From Algiphilus sp022763315 (GTDB lineage Bacteria > Pseudomonadota > Gammaproteobacteria > Nevskiales > Nevskiaceae), in NCBI RefSeq assembly GCF_965249985.1, contig NZ_OZ252280.1: a DNA stretch of 64,000 bases; one strand, written 5' to 3'. A program made the position numbers and the translations under genes. Below, one piece after another: positions 7,781-16,204 of the stretch (position 1 is its first letter; each line of letters starts with the position of its first letter). The notes beneath the pieces are model-generated. The model saw nothing but the letters and a program-made list of their open reading frames with translations, was not told where the DNA came from and did not search any database.

Positions 7781-8638
7781 ATGGAAGTCATCATCGTCAG
7801 TGGCCTGTCCGGAGCCGGTAAGTCGGTCGCCCTGCGCCAGCTTGAGGATCTGGGCTACTACTGCATCGACAATCTGCCGCTGGATCTGCTCGGTCCGCTG
7901 GCCAAGCGTGCCTGGGGTGTGGCCGAGGGACGTTTTGACCGCATTGCCCTCGGTATCGACGCGCGCGACAGCGGTGACGCCATCCGCGGCCTGCCGCAGT
8001 ACATGGACCGGCTGCGCGAACGCGGCCTCAATGCCCGCATCCTGTTCCTCACCGCCGACGAGGACGCGCTGCTCAAGCGCTTTGCCGAGACCCGCCGCAA
8101 GCATCCGCTGTCCGGTTCGCAGTACACCCTGCTGGAGGCTGTGCAGAAAGAGCGCGCTCTGCTCGAGCCGATCGCTTCCTACGCCGACGAGATCATCGAC
8201 ACCAGCAGCATGAATCTGCACGAGCTGCGCGAGCGCATCCTGCTGACCTCACGCGGCGAGGAAGCGCCCATGCTGCTCTCGATCGTGTCCTTTGGCTTCA
8301 AGAACGGTATGCCGGATGGCCTGGATTTCGTCTTCGATGTGCGTTGCCTGCCCAACCCGCACTGGAAGGAACAGCTGCGCGCGCACAGCGGTCAGGACCA
8401 GGAAGTGGTGGAATGGCTGGCCGGCCACGACAGCGTGGTGCGCATGATCGACGACATCGATCGCTTCCTGCAGCGTTGGCTGCCTGCCTTCGACCGGCAG
8501 GCGCGCTCCTATATCACCGTCGGCGTCGGCTGTACCGGCGGGCAGCATCGCAGCGTCTATATTGCGGAACAGCTGGCGCAACGCCTGCGCGCGCTCTACC
8601 CTGATCTGCAACTTCGCCACAAGGAACTCGCGGCATGA
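7781..8638 (+). CDS. rapZ: RNase adapter protein RapZ (YvcJ/YhbJ family NTPase)
   Basis: RapZ binds nucleotides and small RNAs; in enterobacteria it delivers GlmZ to RNase E and so controls glucosamine-6-phosphate synthesis. The 285-residue product has a Walker A motif GLSGAGKS at residues 8-15 and CIDNLPLDLL shortly after. It also has the conserved C-terminal domain with FGFKNGMPDGLDFVFDVR and GCTGGQHRSVYIAE. GGGAG lies 6 bp before ATG 7781. The GlmZ partner RNA is not in the window, so only family membership is certain. It overlaps the next gene by 4 bp. Confidence 0.95.
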   Translation: MEVIIVSGLSGAGKSVALRQLEDLGYYCIDNLPLDLLGPLAKRAWGVAEGRFDRIALGIDARDSGDAIRGLPQYMDRLRERGLNARILFLTADEDALLKRFAETRRKHPLSGSQYTLLEAVQKERALLEPIASYADEIIDTSSMNLHELRERILLTSRGEEAPMLLSIVSFGFKNGMPDGLDFVFDVRCLPNPHWKEQLRAHSGQDQEVVEWLAGHDSVVRMIDDIDRFLQRWLPAFDRQARSYITVGVGCTGGQHRSVYIAEQLAQRLRALYPDLQLRHKELAA

Positions 8639-9057
8639 CAGAGACAGCGGCGCGCGTGGGCGTCTTGCTGGTGACGCATGGACGGCTCGGCCGCTTCTTC
8701 CTGGATACCCTCGGGGACATGCTCGAGAACGCACTCACGCTGTCGGTGGAAGTGCTTGAGGTCCGCCGCGTGCAGGACACCGAGCTGCTCACCCGCGACG
8801 GCCAGCGCATGATCGAGCGCCTCGACAGCGGCCGTGGCGTGCTGGTGCTCACCGACGCCTTCGGCTCCACGCCGAGCAACATCGCCACCCGATTGGCGGA
8901 GCCGGGCCGCACGCGCGTACTGGCCGGGCTGAATCTGCCCATGCTGGTGCGTGTCTTCAACTACCCGCATCTCGATCTGGATGCGTTGGCTGACGCCGCC
9001 GTGGAAGGCGGGCGGCGCGGCATCATGTTCTGCAGCAGGGAGCACGGCGGTGCCTGA
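8635..9057 (+). CDS. PTS EIIA component, mannose/fructose (ManX) family, stand-alone
   Basis: This 140-residue protein has the ManX-type EIIA fold: GVLLVTHGRLG with the predicted phospho-acceptor His15, followed by GVLVLTDAFGSTPSNIA. No IIB, IIC or IID gene is near, so it probably acts as a regulatory end-point of the phosphorylation chain rather than in sugar uptake. ATG 8635 overlaps the rapZ stop (ATGA), and its 3' end overlaps the HPr start by 8 bp, so translation is tightly coupled. It is the second EIIA output of the cluster beside PtsN. Confidence 0.92.
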   Translation: MTETAARVGVLLVTHGRLGRFFLDTLGDMLENALTLSVEVLEVRRVQDTELLTRDGQRMIERLDSGRGVLVLTDAFGSTPSNIATRLAEPGRTRVLAGLNLPMLVRVFNYPHLDLDALADAAVEGGRRGIMFCSREHGGA

Positions 9058-9319
9058 ATCGACTGTAACCATCGTCAATCGTCTGGGGCTGCATGCGCGC
9101 GCCGCCGCCAAGCTCGTGACCGAGGCCAACCGGCATCAGTCGGAGATCCGCGTGCGCAAGGACGGCCGCGAAGTCAGTGGCAAATCCATCATGGGGGTCA
9201 TGATGCTGGCTGCGGCCAAGGGCAGCCAGATCACGCTGATTGCCGAAGGCGAGGACGCCGATCACGCCATCGCCTGCCTGGCCGAACTGGTGGCCGATCG
9301 CTTCGGCGAAGAGTCATGA
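9050..9319 (+). CDS. ptsH: Phosphocarrier protein HPr
   Basis: HPr relays phosphate from enzyme I to EIIA proteins through His15. With start GTG 9050 (AGGGAG at 9037-9042), the 89-residue product places the active histidine in RLGLHARAA exactly at position 15. The regulatory serine in GKSIMG falls exactly at position 46, the HprK target. The longer frame from 8951 lies inside the EIIA gene and was rejected. Both residues being present means dual control by enzyme I and HprK is possible. The gene lies between the EIIA gene and ptsI. Confidence 0.95.
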   Translation: MPESTVTIVNRLGLHARAAAKLVTEANRHQSEIRVRKDGREVSGKSIMGVMMLAAAKGSQITLIAEGEDADHAIACLAELVADRFGEES

Positions 9320-9365
9320 CCCTCCTGTCGTCCCTCACATCCATCTGCCACGGATCCGCCGGCCC

Positions 9366-11108
9366 ATGAGTCTCTGGCTGCACGGCATCGGCGTCGCGCG
9401 CGGGATCGCGATCGGTCGGGTCTCGAAGATTTCGGGCACCGATCTGGAGGTGCGCGAGTATTTCGTCGAGCCCGATGAGGTCGAATCCGAGATCGCGCGC
9501 TATACCCATGCCCATGAGGAGGCCAAGGAGCAGCTGCGCGAGGTGCGGGCCCAGATTCCGGCCGGCACGCCGCAGGACATCGCCGCCTTCATCGATACCC
9601 ACCTGCTCATGCTCGATGACCATTCGCTCAGCGAGGCGGTCATGGGGCGCATCCGCGACGATCGTCTGAACGCCGAGGGGGCGCTGCGCCAGGCGCGCGA
9701 CGCACTGATGGCCGTTTTCGAGCAGATGGACGATCCCTACCTGCGCACGCGACAGAATGACGTCGAGCACGTCGTGGCGCGCGTGCTGCGCATCCTGCTG
9801 CAGTCGGAGCGGGCGCTGCCGGAGCCGGACGACAGCCCGCCCGGCGAGGAAGCCCGCATCGTGGTGGCGGACGACATCACGCCAGCGGACATCATTCTGT
9901 TGTCGCAGCAAAAGACCGCCGCCTTCGTCACCGAGTACGGCGGGCCGCTGTCGCACACCGCCATTCTGGCGCGCAGCCTGCATCTGCCGGCGGTGGTCGG
10001 TGTGCACAACGCGCGCCGCCTGCTGCGCGACGGCGAACAGCTGGTCGTGGACGGCGCCGCGGGCCACATTCTGGCCAGCCCCGACGATGCCGCGCTGACC
10101 CGCTTCCGGCATCGCATTGCGCGTGATCAGCGCTACCAGCGCCGGCTCGAGCGGCTCAAGGACGAGCCCGCCGTCTCCCGTGACGGCACCAAGATCCGGC
10201 TGCTCGCCAATATCGAGCTGTCCGAGGATGCCGCCGAGGCGGCCCGGGTGGGTGCCGAGGGCGTCGGTCTCTACCGCACCGAATTCCTGTTCATGAACCG
10301 CGCCGAGCTGCCCACGGAGGAAGAGCAGTACACCGCCTACGCGCGGGTGGTGGCGGCGGTGACCGGCACCATCACGATCCGGACCCTTGATCTGGGTGCG
10401 GACAAGCAGGTGGACTCCGGGGCGCGCTCTGGCCCGACGCCGAATAATCCGGCGCTGGGGCTGCGCGCCATTCGCCTGTGTCTGCGCGAGCCGGAACTGT
10501 TCCGGACGCAGATCCGCGCGCTGCTGCGCGCCTCGGCGCACGGCCGCATGCAGATCATGCTGCCGATGATTTCCAATACGCTGGAGTTCCGGCAGGCGCG
10601 GCGTCTGATCGAGAGCTGCCGCACCGAGCTTGCGGCGGAAGGCCACGCCATGGCCGAGTCCATTCCGGTGGGCGCCATGATCGAGGTGCCGGCGGCAGCC
10701 ATCGCCGCACCCTGGCTGGCGCGAACCTGCGACTTCTTCAGCATCGGCACCAATGACCTCATCCAGTACACCCTGGCCATCGACCGCGTCGATGATGAGG
10801 TCAACTACCTCTACGATCCGCTGCACCCGGCCGTGCTGGCGCTGATCCAGCAAACCATTGCCGCCGGCGCCCAGGCTGGTATTCCGGTGGCCATGTGCGG
10901 CGAAATGGCGGGCGATGTGCGCTACACGCGCCTGCTGCTCGGGCTCGGGCTGACCGAATTCTCGATGCATCCCTCCAGCTTGCTGGAGGTCAAGCGCATC
11001 GTCATGGATGCGGACATCGCCGGCCTGCGCGCGCGGGTGGATCGGGCCTTGGCCTCCACCGAACTGGCGGAGCAGCGCAGCCGGCTGGCCGAACTGGACG
11101 CGCAGTAA
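9366..11108 (+). CDS. ptsI: PTS enzyme I, phosphoenolpyruvate-protein phosphotransferase
   Basis: Enzyme I takes phosphate from phosphoenolpyruvate and passes it to HPr. The 580-residue protein has the N-terminal HPr-binding and swivelling domain with the active-site motif GGPLSHTAILARS (His197). Its C-terminal PEP-binding TIM barrel has GAEGVGLYRTEFLFMNR and the catalytic region SIGTNDLIQYTLAIDR near IPVAMCGEMAGD. It lacks the N-terminal GAF domain of EI-Ntr (PtsP), so it is of the general EI type although it serves a regulatory chain. ATG 9366 fits the family start; the 126 bp of open frame upstream overlap ptsH. It is the last gene of the run and converges on the phosphoesterase gene 28 bp away. 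Confidence 0.96.
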   Translation: MSLWLHGIGVARGIAIGRVSKISGTDLEVREYFVEPDEVESEIARYTHAHEEAKEQLREVRAQIPAGTPQDIAAFIDTHLLMLDDHSLSEAVMGRIRDDRLNAEGALRQARDALMAVFEQMDDPYLRTRQNDVEHVVARVLRILLQSERALPEPDDSPPGEEARIVVADDITPADIILLSQQKTAAFVTEYGGPLSHTAILARSLHLPAVVGVHNARRLLRDGEQLVVDGAAGHILASPDDAALTRFRHRIARDQRYQRRLERLKDEPAVSRDGTKIRLLANIELSEDAAEAARVGAEGVGLYRTEFLFMNRAELPTEEEQYTAYARVVAAVTGTITIRTLDLGADKQVDSGARSGPTPNNPALGLRAIRLCLREPELFRTQIRALLRASAHGRMQIMLPMISNTLEFRQARRLIESCRTELAAEGHAMAESIPVGAMIEVPAAAIAAPWLARTCDFFSIGTNDLIQYTLAIDRVDDEVNYLYDPLHPAVLALIQQTIAAGAQAGIPVAMCGEMAGDVRYTRLLLGLGLTEFSMHPSSLLEVKRIVMDADIAGLRARVDRALASTELAEQRSRLAELDAQ

Positions 11109-11136
11109 CGGTCTGCGCAGCGATGGCTACCGTGCG

Positions 11137-11964
11137 CTAGGCGGTTTCAGCGCTGGTGACAGCCAGCGGTTCGACGGCGTCATTGCGGTTGGGGCGCTCG
11201 TTAAGCTTGTTGAAATCGACCCAGCGCACGATCTCGATGCGGCCATCGAAATGTTCGACCAATGCCGAGCAGGATTCCACCCAGTCGCCGCAGTTCATGT
11301 ACTCCACGCCGTGGATCTCGCGCATTTCGGCGTGATGGATATGACCGCAGACGACCCCGTCCAAACCGCGCCGACGACACTCGTGCGCCACCGATTCCTC
11401 GAAATCCGAAACGATGTTGACCGCCGACTTGACCCGGTTCTTGGCGTAGGCGGACAGCGACCAGTAGGGCATGCCGAGCCGACGCCGCACGCGATTGAAG
11501 TGGCGGTTGAAGCGCATGGCATTCTCGTAGAGCGTATCGCCGGCCATCGCGATCCACTTGTGATAGCGGGTGATGACATCGAAGGCGTCGCCGTGCAGCA
11601 CGAGCAGGCGGCGGCCATCGGCGGTGACGTGCACATGCTCGTTGAGCACGTGGATATTGCCCATGCTGAGGCCGAAGTTGACGAAGCGGCGCAGGAATTC
11701 GTCGTGGTTGCCGGTAATGTAGTACACCTGTGCGCCGCGCTTGGCCTTGGTCAGGACCTTGCGGATGACGTTGGTGTGTTCCTGCGGCCAGTACCAACCT
11801 CCGGTCAGCTTCCATCCGTCGATGATGTCGCCGACCAGATACAGGGTCTCGCACTGGTTGGCCTTGAGAAAGTCGACCAGATGCTCGGCCTTACAGCCGG
11901 GCGTGCCAAGGTGCACATCCGATACCCAGATCGTGCGGTAGGTGGGTGCCGTCGTCTCTGCCAT
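11137..11964 (-). CDS. LpxH-like metallophosphoesterase (UDP-2,3-diacylglucosamine pyrophosphatase family)
   Basis: The protein has the calcineurin-type metal-binding motifs in order: SDVHLG, GDIIDGW, GNHDE, LHGDAFD and GHIHHAE. The sequence between them (WYWPQEHTNVIRKVL, VNFGLSMGNI) resembles the LpxH2/YbbF-like subgroup related to lipid A precursor hydrolases but distinct from classical LpxH. The exact substrate is therefore inferred, not shown. Starts at ATG 12000 (287 aa) or ATG 11964 (275 aa) are both possible without a clear ribosome-binding site; I chose the shorter because the conserved domain begins just after it. It is convergent with ptsI. Confidence 0.85.
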   Translation of the reverse strand: MAETTAPTYRTIWVSDVHLGTPGCKAEHLVDFLKANQCETLYLVGDIIDGWKLTGGWYWPQEHTNVIRKVLTKAKRGAQVYYITGNHDEFLRRFVNFGLSMGNIHVLNEHVHVTADGRRLLVLHGDAFDVITRYHKWIAMAGDTLYENAMRFNRHFNRVRRRLGMPYWSLSAYAKNRVKSAVNIVSDFEESVAHECRRRGLDGVVCGHIHHAEMREIHGVEYMNCGDWVESCSALVEHFDGRIEIVRWVDFNKLNERPNRNDAVEPLAVTSAETA

Positions 11965-12031
11965 GGCCGGCAGGGTAGGAGGCGGTCGAGTCGCTGCCAT
12001 GACATTCGCGTGACACTTTTGTGACGCCCGC

Positions 12032-12388
12032 TTACTCCCGCGCCGACTGGCAGGCAATGCAGCGCGCCGCCTCGGGTTGGCGTTGCAGGCGAGCGAGGGC
12101 AATGGCTTCTTCGCAGTCGACGCAGTAGCCGTAGAAACCCTGCTGCAGCCGTTGCAATGCCGCGTGGACCGCGTTCAGCCGCTGCTGCAGGACACGCCGT
12201 CCGGCCTGGGCCATGGCCTGTTGCTGCAGGGCATCGCCGCGCGACACGCGGCCGACGCGGGTCTGGTCGAGTTCCACCGTGCTGGCCGAGGCATCGCTCC
12301 GACTCAGGGCCTCGCTCAGCTGCTGCGCCAGCGCATGCAGTTCACGCGATAAATGGTCCAGCGTGGCCGGGTCCAGGTCCTCCGTCAT
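12032..12388 (-). CDS. DksA/TraR family C4 zinc-finger protein
   Basis: The 118-residue product has a helical N-terminal half with heptad-like leucines and glutamines. It ends in a C4 zinc finger: CVDC, then 17 residues, then CIAC. This is the DksA/TraR architecture; DksA-like proteins enter the RNA polymerase secondary channel and work with ppGpp. It is shorter than E. coli DksA (151 aa), and the coiled-coil tip aspartates typical of true DksA are not obvious (the tip region reads STVELDQTRVGRVSRGDALQQQAM). It is better called a DksA-like paralogue. It lies just upstream of the phosphoesterase gene on the same strand. Confidence 0.85.
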   Translation of the reverse strand: MTEDLDPATLDHLSRELHALAQQLSEALSRSDASASTVELDQTRVGRVSRGDALQQQAMAQAGRRVLQQRLNAVHAALQRLQQGFYGYCVDCEEAIALARLQRQPEAARCIACQSARE

Positions 12389-12457
12389 GCGCGCAGCATA
12401 GCGGTGCCCGGCACGGCCGCGCAGTGCGTGGCCGCTTGGGCTGGGCGCTTCTTAGCG

Positions 12458-13282
12458 CTAGCGGGCGTAGACGCTTTCGAGGTAGTTGTTGATCACGCGC
12501 GACTCGAACATGGCGGCGCCGGTGTTTGGATCTTCCAGATAGGGCACCTGGGTGCGACCGGTCTTGGCCAGCATCTCGCGCCGGTTGCGCGAATCCACCG
12601 GCGCATCGGGGAAGAAGCGGGTGCGTACGAAGGGCGGGCCGATGTCGGTGGCGCGCGCCTTGCCGAAATTCTTCAGGCGATAGGGCAGTTCGAGTTCGCA
12701 CAGGCGCTCGCGCACCATGCGCGAATAGGGGCTGGATTCGAAGCTGTACAGCACCAGCGGCTGCTTGGGCTGGCGCGACGGGCGCGCACGGAGCCCGGCC
12801 AGACCGCGGCTCAGACTGGCCGCCTGCGAGCCGGCCAGGGCGAGTCGCATGGCGAGGCCACTGGGTGCAGACTGACCGTTGCCATAGCGCGCATAAAGCC
12901 GGGCAATGATGTCCGCGGATTCGTACAGCGGTGCCTCGCCCTCGATGATCAGCAGCGGGAATTGCTGCTTGCCGCCCAGTCGCTCGGCCGCTTCGCGGAA
13001 GACGCGTCCACCGGCCGGGCAGGGGCGGATGTGCACGTCCAGGTCGAGTTCGGTGAGTACCTCGCGCACTACGCGGCAGAAGGGGCAGCCCTCGAATTCG
13101 TAGAGCGTGATCTCGGTCACTTCCTGCGGCTGATGCACCCGCACATTGGAGCCGCGCCAGGCGCGGGCCGACGAGGCGATGAGCGAGGTCGGCAGGTTGA
13201 CGCCGGGCAGACGGCTCAGGCGTGACAGGGCCAAGGATGCATTGACGGCGGCGCGGGACAGCGCGGCAGGGGTACGGGCCAT
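12458..13282 (-). CDS. Tandem glutaredoxin/GST-N-fold protein
   Basis: The 274-residue product contains two thioredoxin-fold units in series. The first (residues ~55-135) has the glutaredoxin active site CPFC in YEFEGCPFCRVVREVL. The second (residues ~180-270) begins LYSFESSPYSRMVRERL, where the cysteine pair is replaced by SPYS, and ends with a GST-like ES-binding segment TQVPYLEDPNTGAAMFES. No C-terminal helical GST domain follows. It is probably a thiol oxidoreductase or glutathione-binding protein of unknown partner. The first ~40 residues are basic/hydrophobic and could be an atypical leader. Confidence 0.8.
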   Translation of the reverse strand: MARTPAALSRAAVNASLALSRLSRLPGVNLPTSLIASSARAWRGSNVRVHQPQEVTEITLYEFEGCPFCRVVREVLTELDLDVHIRPCPAGGRVFREAAERLGGKQQFPLLIIEGEAPLYESADIIARLYARYGNGQSAPSGLAMRLALAGSQAASLSRGLAGLRARPSRQPKQPLVLYSFESSPYSRMVRERLCELELPYRLKNFGKARATDIGPPFVRTRFFPDAPVDSRNRREMLAKTGRTQVPYLEDPNTGAAMFESRVINNYLESVYAR

Positions 13283-13325
13283 GCGGGTCGGTCCTTCGGA
13301 AAGCGGAGCGGGAAGGGTAACGCCG

Positions 13326-13351
13326 GGCCGCGCTAAATGGGCGGCGCGGCC
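13326..13351 (-). terminator. GC-rich stem-loop after purH
   Basis: GGCCGCGC (13326-13333) and GCGCGGCC (13344-13351) form a perfect 8-bp stem just beyond the purH stop and before the tandem glutaredoxin gene on the same strand. There is no U-tract; terminator function is only a possibility. Confidence 0.3.
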
Positions 13352-13358
13352 GTGGGTG

Positions 13359-14906
13359 CTAGTGCCGGAAGTGGCGCATGCCGGTAAAGACCATGGCGAT
13401 GTCGTGCTCGTTGGCCGCAGTGATCACTTCCTCGTCGCGCATCGAGCCGCCGGGCTGGATGATGGCGCGGATGCCGGCTTTGGCGGCCGCGTCGATGCCG
13501 TCGCGGAACGGGAAAAAGGCGTCAGAGGCCATCACCGCCCCTTCGACCTGCAATCCCTCATCGGCGGCCTTGATGCCGGCGATGCGCGCCGAATAGACGC
13601 GGCTCATCTGGCCGGCACCGACGCCGATGGTCTGGCCGTCGCGGGCATAGACGATGGCATTGGACTTGACGTACTTGGCCACGCGCCAGGCGAAGAGCAG
13701 GTCGGCGATGGTGGCTGCGTCGGGGACACGGTTGCTGACGGTACGTAGCTGCTCGGCCGTGACCACGCCGTGGTCGGAGTCCTGCACCAGCAAGCCGCCG
13801 GAAACGCTCTGCAGGCGGCGCTTGGGCTGCGGCGCGCTGGCGTTACCGGTGAGCAGCAGACGGATGTTGGGTTTGGTCGCCAGCGCCTCCAGGGCTTCTG
13901 CGTCGGCGTCAGGCGCGATCAGGACCTCGACGAACTGGCGCTTGATGATGCTTTGCGCAGTGGCGGTGTCGAGCGCGCGGTTGAAGGCGATGATGCCGCC
14001 GAAGGCCGAGGTGGGGTCGGTGGCGAAGGCGGCGTCATAGGCGCTGCCGATGGTGTCGCGTTCGGCGACGCCGCAGGGATTGGCGTGCTTGACGATGACG
14101 CAGGCCGGTCGCTCGAACTGAGCGACACAGCCCATGGCGGCGTCGGCGTCCGCATAGTTGTTGTAGGACATGGCCTTGCCCTGGACCAGGCGGGCGGCAC
14201 CCAGCGAACCGACGGGGGCATCGGCTTCCCGGTAGAAGGCCGCATTCTGATGGGGGTTCTCGCCATAGCGAAGGGCTTCGACCCGCTCCCAGCCGCAGAC
14301 CAGCGCCGCCGGGTGCGCTTCGTCGGGGTTGCTGGCGGTTTGCAGGTAATCCGCCACCATGGCGTCGTAGCGGCCGGTATGCGCGAAGGCCGCCGCGGCG
14401 AGCTCGCGGCGCAGGCTGTCCGACAGTGCGCCGGCTTGCACGGCAGCCCCGACGCGTGCGTAGTCGGCCGGGTCCACCACCACGCCGACATGGGCGTGGT
14501 TTTTGGCGGCCGCGCGCACCATCGCCGGACCGCCGATATCGATGTTCTCAATGGCGTCGTCGAAGGTGCAGTCGCTGCGCGCGATGGTCTGCGCGAAGGG
14601 GTAGAGATTGACCACCACCAGATCGATGGGGGCAATGCCCTGCGCCTGCATGACCGCGTCGTCGACGCCGCGGCGGCCGAGGATGCCGCCATGAATGGCT
14701 GGATGCAGGGTCTTGACGCGGCCGTCCATGATCTCCGGAAAGCCGGTGACCGAGGCCACATCGCGGACCGGGATGTCGGCCTCGGCGAGCGCACGATGCG
14801 TGCCACCGGTGGAGAGCAATTCAATGCCGGCGTCGACCAGCACGCGGGCAAAATCAACGAGACCGGTCTTATCGGAGACCGATAGCAAAGCGCGCTTGGG
14901 GGTCAT
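13359..14906 (-). CDS. purH: Bifunctional AICAR formyltransferase/IMP cyclohydrolase
   Basis: PurH catalyses the last two steps of IMP synthesis. The 515-residue protein begins with the MGS-like cyclohydrolase domain (RALLSVSDKTGLVDFA, LSTGGTHRAL, EIMDGRVKTLHP). It continues with the AICAR transformylase domain, including LRYGENPHQ, KHANPCG and the C-terminal IQPGGSMRDEEVI. ATG 14906 overlaps the fis stop by 4 bp (ATGA), so purH is co-transcribed and probably coupled with fis. Longer in-frame starts overlap fis and were rejected. Purine genes commonly following it, such as purD, are absent here. Confidence 0.97.
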   Translation of the reverse strand: MTPKRALLSVSDKTGLVDFARVLVDAGIELLSTGGTHRALAEADIPVRDVASVTGFPEIMDGRVKTLHPAIHGGILGRRGVDDAVMQAQGIAPIDLVVVNLYPFAQTIARSDCTFDDAIENIDIGGPAMVRAAAKNHAHVGVVVDPADYARVGAAVQAGALSDSLRRELAAAAFAHTGRYDAMVADYLQTASNPDEAHPAALVCGWERVEALRYGENPHQNAAFYREADAPVGSLGAARLVQGKAMSYNNYADADAAMGCVAQFERPACVIVKHANPCGVAERDTIGSAYDAAFATDPTSAFGGIIAFNRALDTATAQSIIKRQFVEVLIAPDADAEALEALATKPNIRLLLTGNASAPQPKRRLQSVSGGLLVQDSDHGVVTAEQLRTVSNRVPDAATIADLLFAWRVAKYVKSNAIVYARDGQTIGVGAGQMSRVYSARIAGIKAADEGLQVEGAVMASDAFFPFRDGIDAAAKAGIRAIIQPGGSMRDEEVITAANEHDIAMVFTGMRHFRH

Positions 14907-15169
14907 GATTCTGTATTGAGCAGCCCGTAATGACGGAGCTTCTTGCGCAGCGTGGCGCGGTTCATCCCGAGCAGGGCAGCCGCCCGCGATTGGTTGCCCT
15001 CGCAATGTTCGAGCACCTTGGACAGCAGCGGGCTCTCGACCTGGGAGAGCACCATCCCATACAGATCACCGGGCGGCGTATGCCCGTTGAGATGGGAGAA
15101 GTAGTCGTCGAGACTCTCGGCGACGTGGTCAGCAAGGCACTTCGGTGCGGGCGGCAATGTGTCGGGCAT
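14903..15169 (-). CDS. fis: DNA-binding protein Fis
   Basis: Fis is a nucleoid-associated regulator of rRNA and growth-phase genes. The C-terminal half carries the helix-turn-helix VLEHCEGNQSRAAALLGMNRATLRKKLRHYGLL, which is typical of Fis. The N-terminal part with DDYFSHLNG and PGDLYGMVLSQVESPLL also matches. ATG 15169 gives 88 residues, close to the family length of 85-98; ATG 15208 (101 aa) is an alternative and neither has a strong ribosome-binding site. The usual upstream partner dusB is missing: prmA ends 150 bp upstream on the same strand. Confidence 0.92.
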   Translation of the reverse strand: MPDTLPPAPKCLADHVAESLDDYFSHLNGHTPPGDLYGMVLSQVESPLLSKVLEHCEGNQSRAAALLGMNRATLRKKLRHYGLLNTES

Positions 15170-15319
15170 GGCCGTGCGGGCTGGTGGTAAATGGCGTGCG
15201 TCCTGCATGGGGGCGTGACCGGGAAGATGACGCACAGGTGACACGGCCGGGCACTATAGCGCCTGCGCGCCGTCTCGGCTACCGCGTCCGCCGCCTTTTT
15301 TACGGGTAATGCCGTGCCG

Positions 15320-16204
15320 CTAGGGTTGCGGATTCTCGCGTCGCCCTGCCAGTCGCGTCCATCCATCCAACGCGTTACGCGTCCAGGCAATGCCAGGGTA
15401 GGCGGCCTCGACCTGGTCCGCCTGGCGGTCGAGCAGACCCGCAAGCACCACGTACCCACCAGGCTTGAGCCGGGCCAGCAAGGTCGGTGCCAAGGCAATC
15501 AGGGGTTCAGCAAGGATGTTGGCGAGCACGATGTCAAAGTCACCGTCGGCATCGAAGTCCGTGTCCAGTGCGCAGTGCAGCAGAGCGTCCACGCCGTTGT
15601 TCACGGCGTTCTCTCGCGTGGCGAGAATGGCCTGCGGATCGTTGTCCACTGCCACGGCTTCGCGCGCGCCCAGCCGGAGGGCGGCTACGGCGAGAATGCC
15701 GGAGCCACAGCCATAGTCGAGGACGCGCTGGCCGTGCAGCGAAGCGCCATCGAGCCATTGCAGGCAGAGGTCGGTCGTCGGATGGGTGCCGGTGCCGAAG
15801 GCAAGACCCGGGTCGAGCTTGATGACGACCGCGTCCGGTGCATCGACCTCGCGGTGGTGCGGCGTAACCCACAGGCGTTGCCCGAAGCGCATGGCGCCCA
15901 TGTTGTCGAGGCAGTTGCGCACCCAGTCGGTGTCGGGCACCAGCGTCTCCTCGGCGCCCATTTGGGCCGCGTCGGGCAGCAGATCCTCAAGGGCGCGGTA
16001 GACCGGGCCGAGGTCGCTGTCGTCGGGGAAGAGCCCCTCCAGACAGACCCGTGGCCAGAGCGGCGTGGCGCCGGGGCCGGGCTCCAGAATGGGGTCGACG
16101 TCCTCGGCCGGCTTCATGCTGACCGCGAGCGCGCCCTGCGCTTCGAGAATCTCCTCGCCGAAATCGGGGTACTGCGTCTGCAGTACCAGCTGACGCCAGG
16201 CCAT
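15320..16204 (-). CDS. prmA: Ribosomal protein L11 methyltransferase
   Basis: PrmA trimethylates ribosomal protein L11 using S-adenosylmethionine. The 294-residue protein matches the family: MAWRQLVLQ at the start, DPGLAFGTGTHPTT before the SAM-binding motif VLDYGCGSGILAVAAL, and the NPPY-like DIVLANILAEPLIAL. Its ATG overlaps the accC stop by one base (TGATG), so the two are translationally coupled. The accC-prmA pairing is common in gammaproteobacteria. Confidence 0.96.
   Translation of the reverse strand: MAWRQLVLQTQYPDFGEEILEAQGALAVSMKPAEDVDPILEPGPGATPLWPRVCLEGLFPDDSDLGPVYRALEDLLPDAAQMGAEETLVPDTDWVRNCLDNMGAMRFGQRLWVTPHHREVDAPDAVVIKLDPGLAFGTGTHPTTDLCLQWLDGASLHGQRVLDYGCGSGILAVAALRLGAREAVAVDNDPQAILATRENAVNNGVDALLHCALDTDFDADGDFDIVLANILAEPLIALAPTLLARLKPGGYVVLAGLLDRQADQVEAAYPGIAWTRNALDGWTRLAGRRENPQP

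Noticed and set aside
9231..10970. 579-codon open frame on the minus strand opposite ptsI
   Set aside because: Shadow of enzyme I; long antisense frames are common at this GC content, and no ribosome-binding site or motif supports it.
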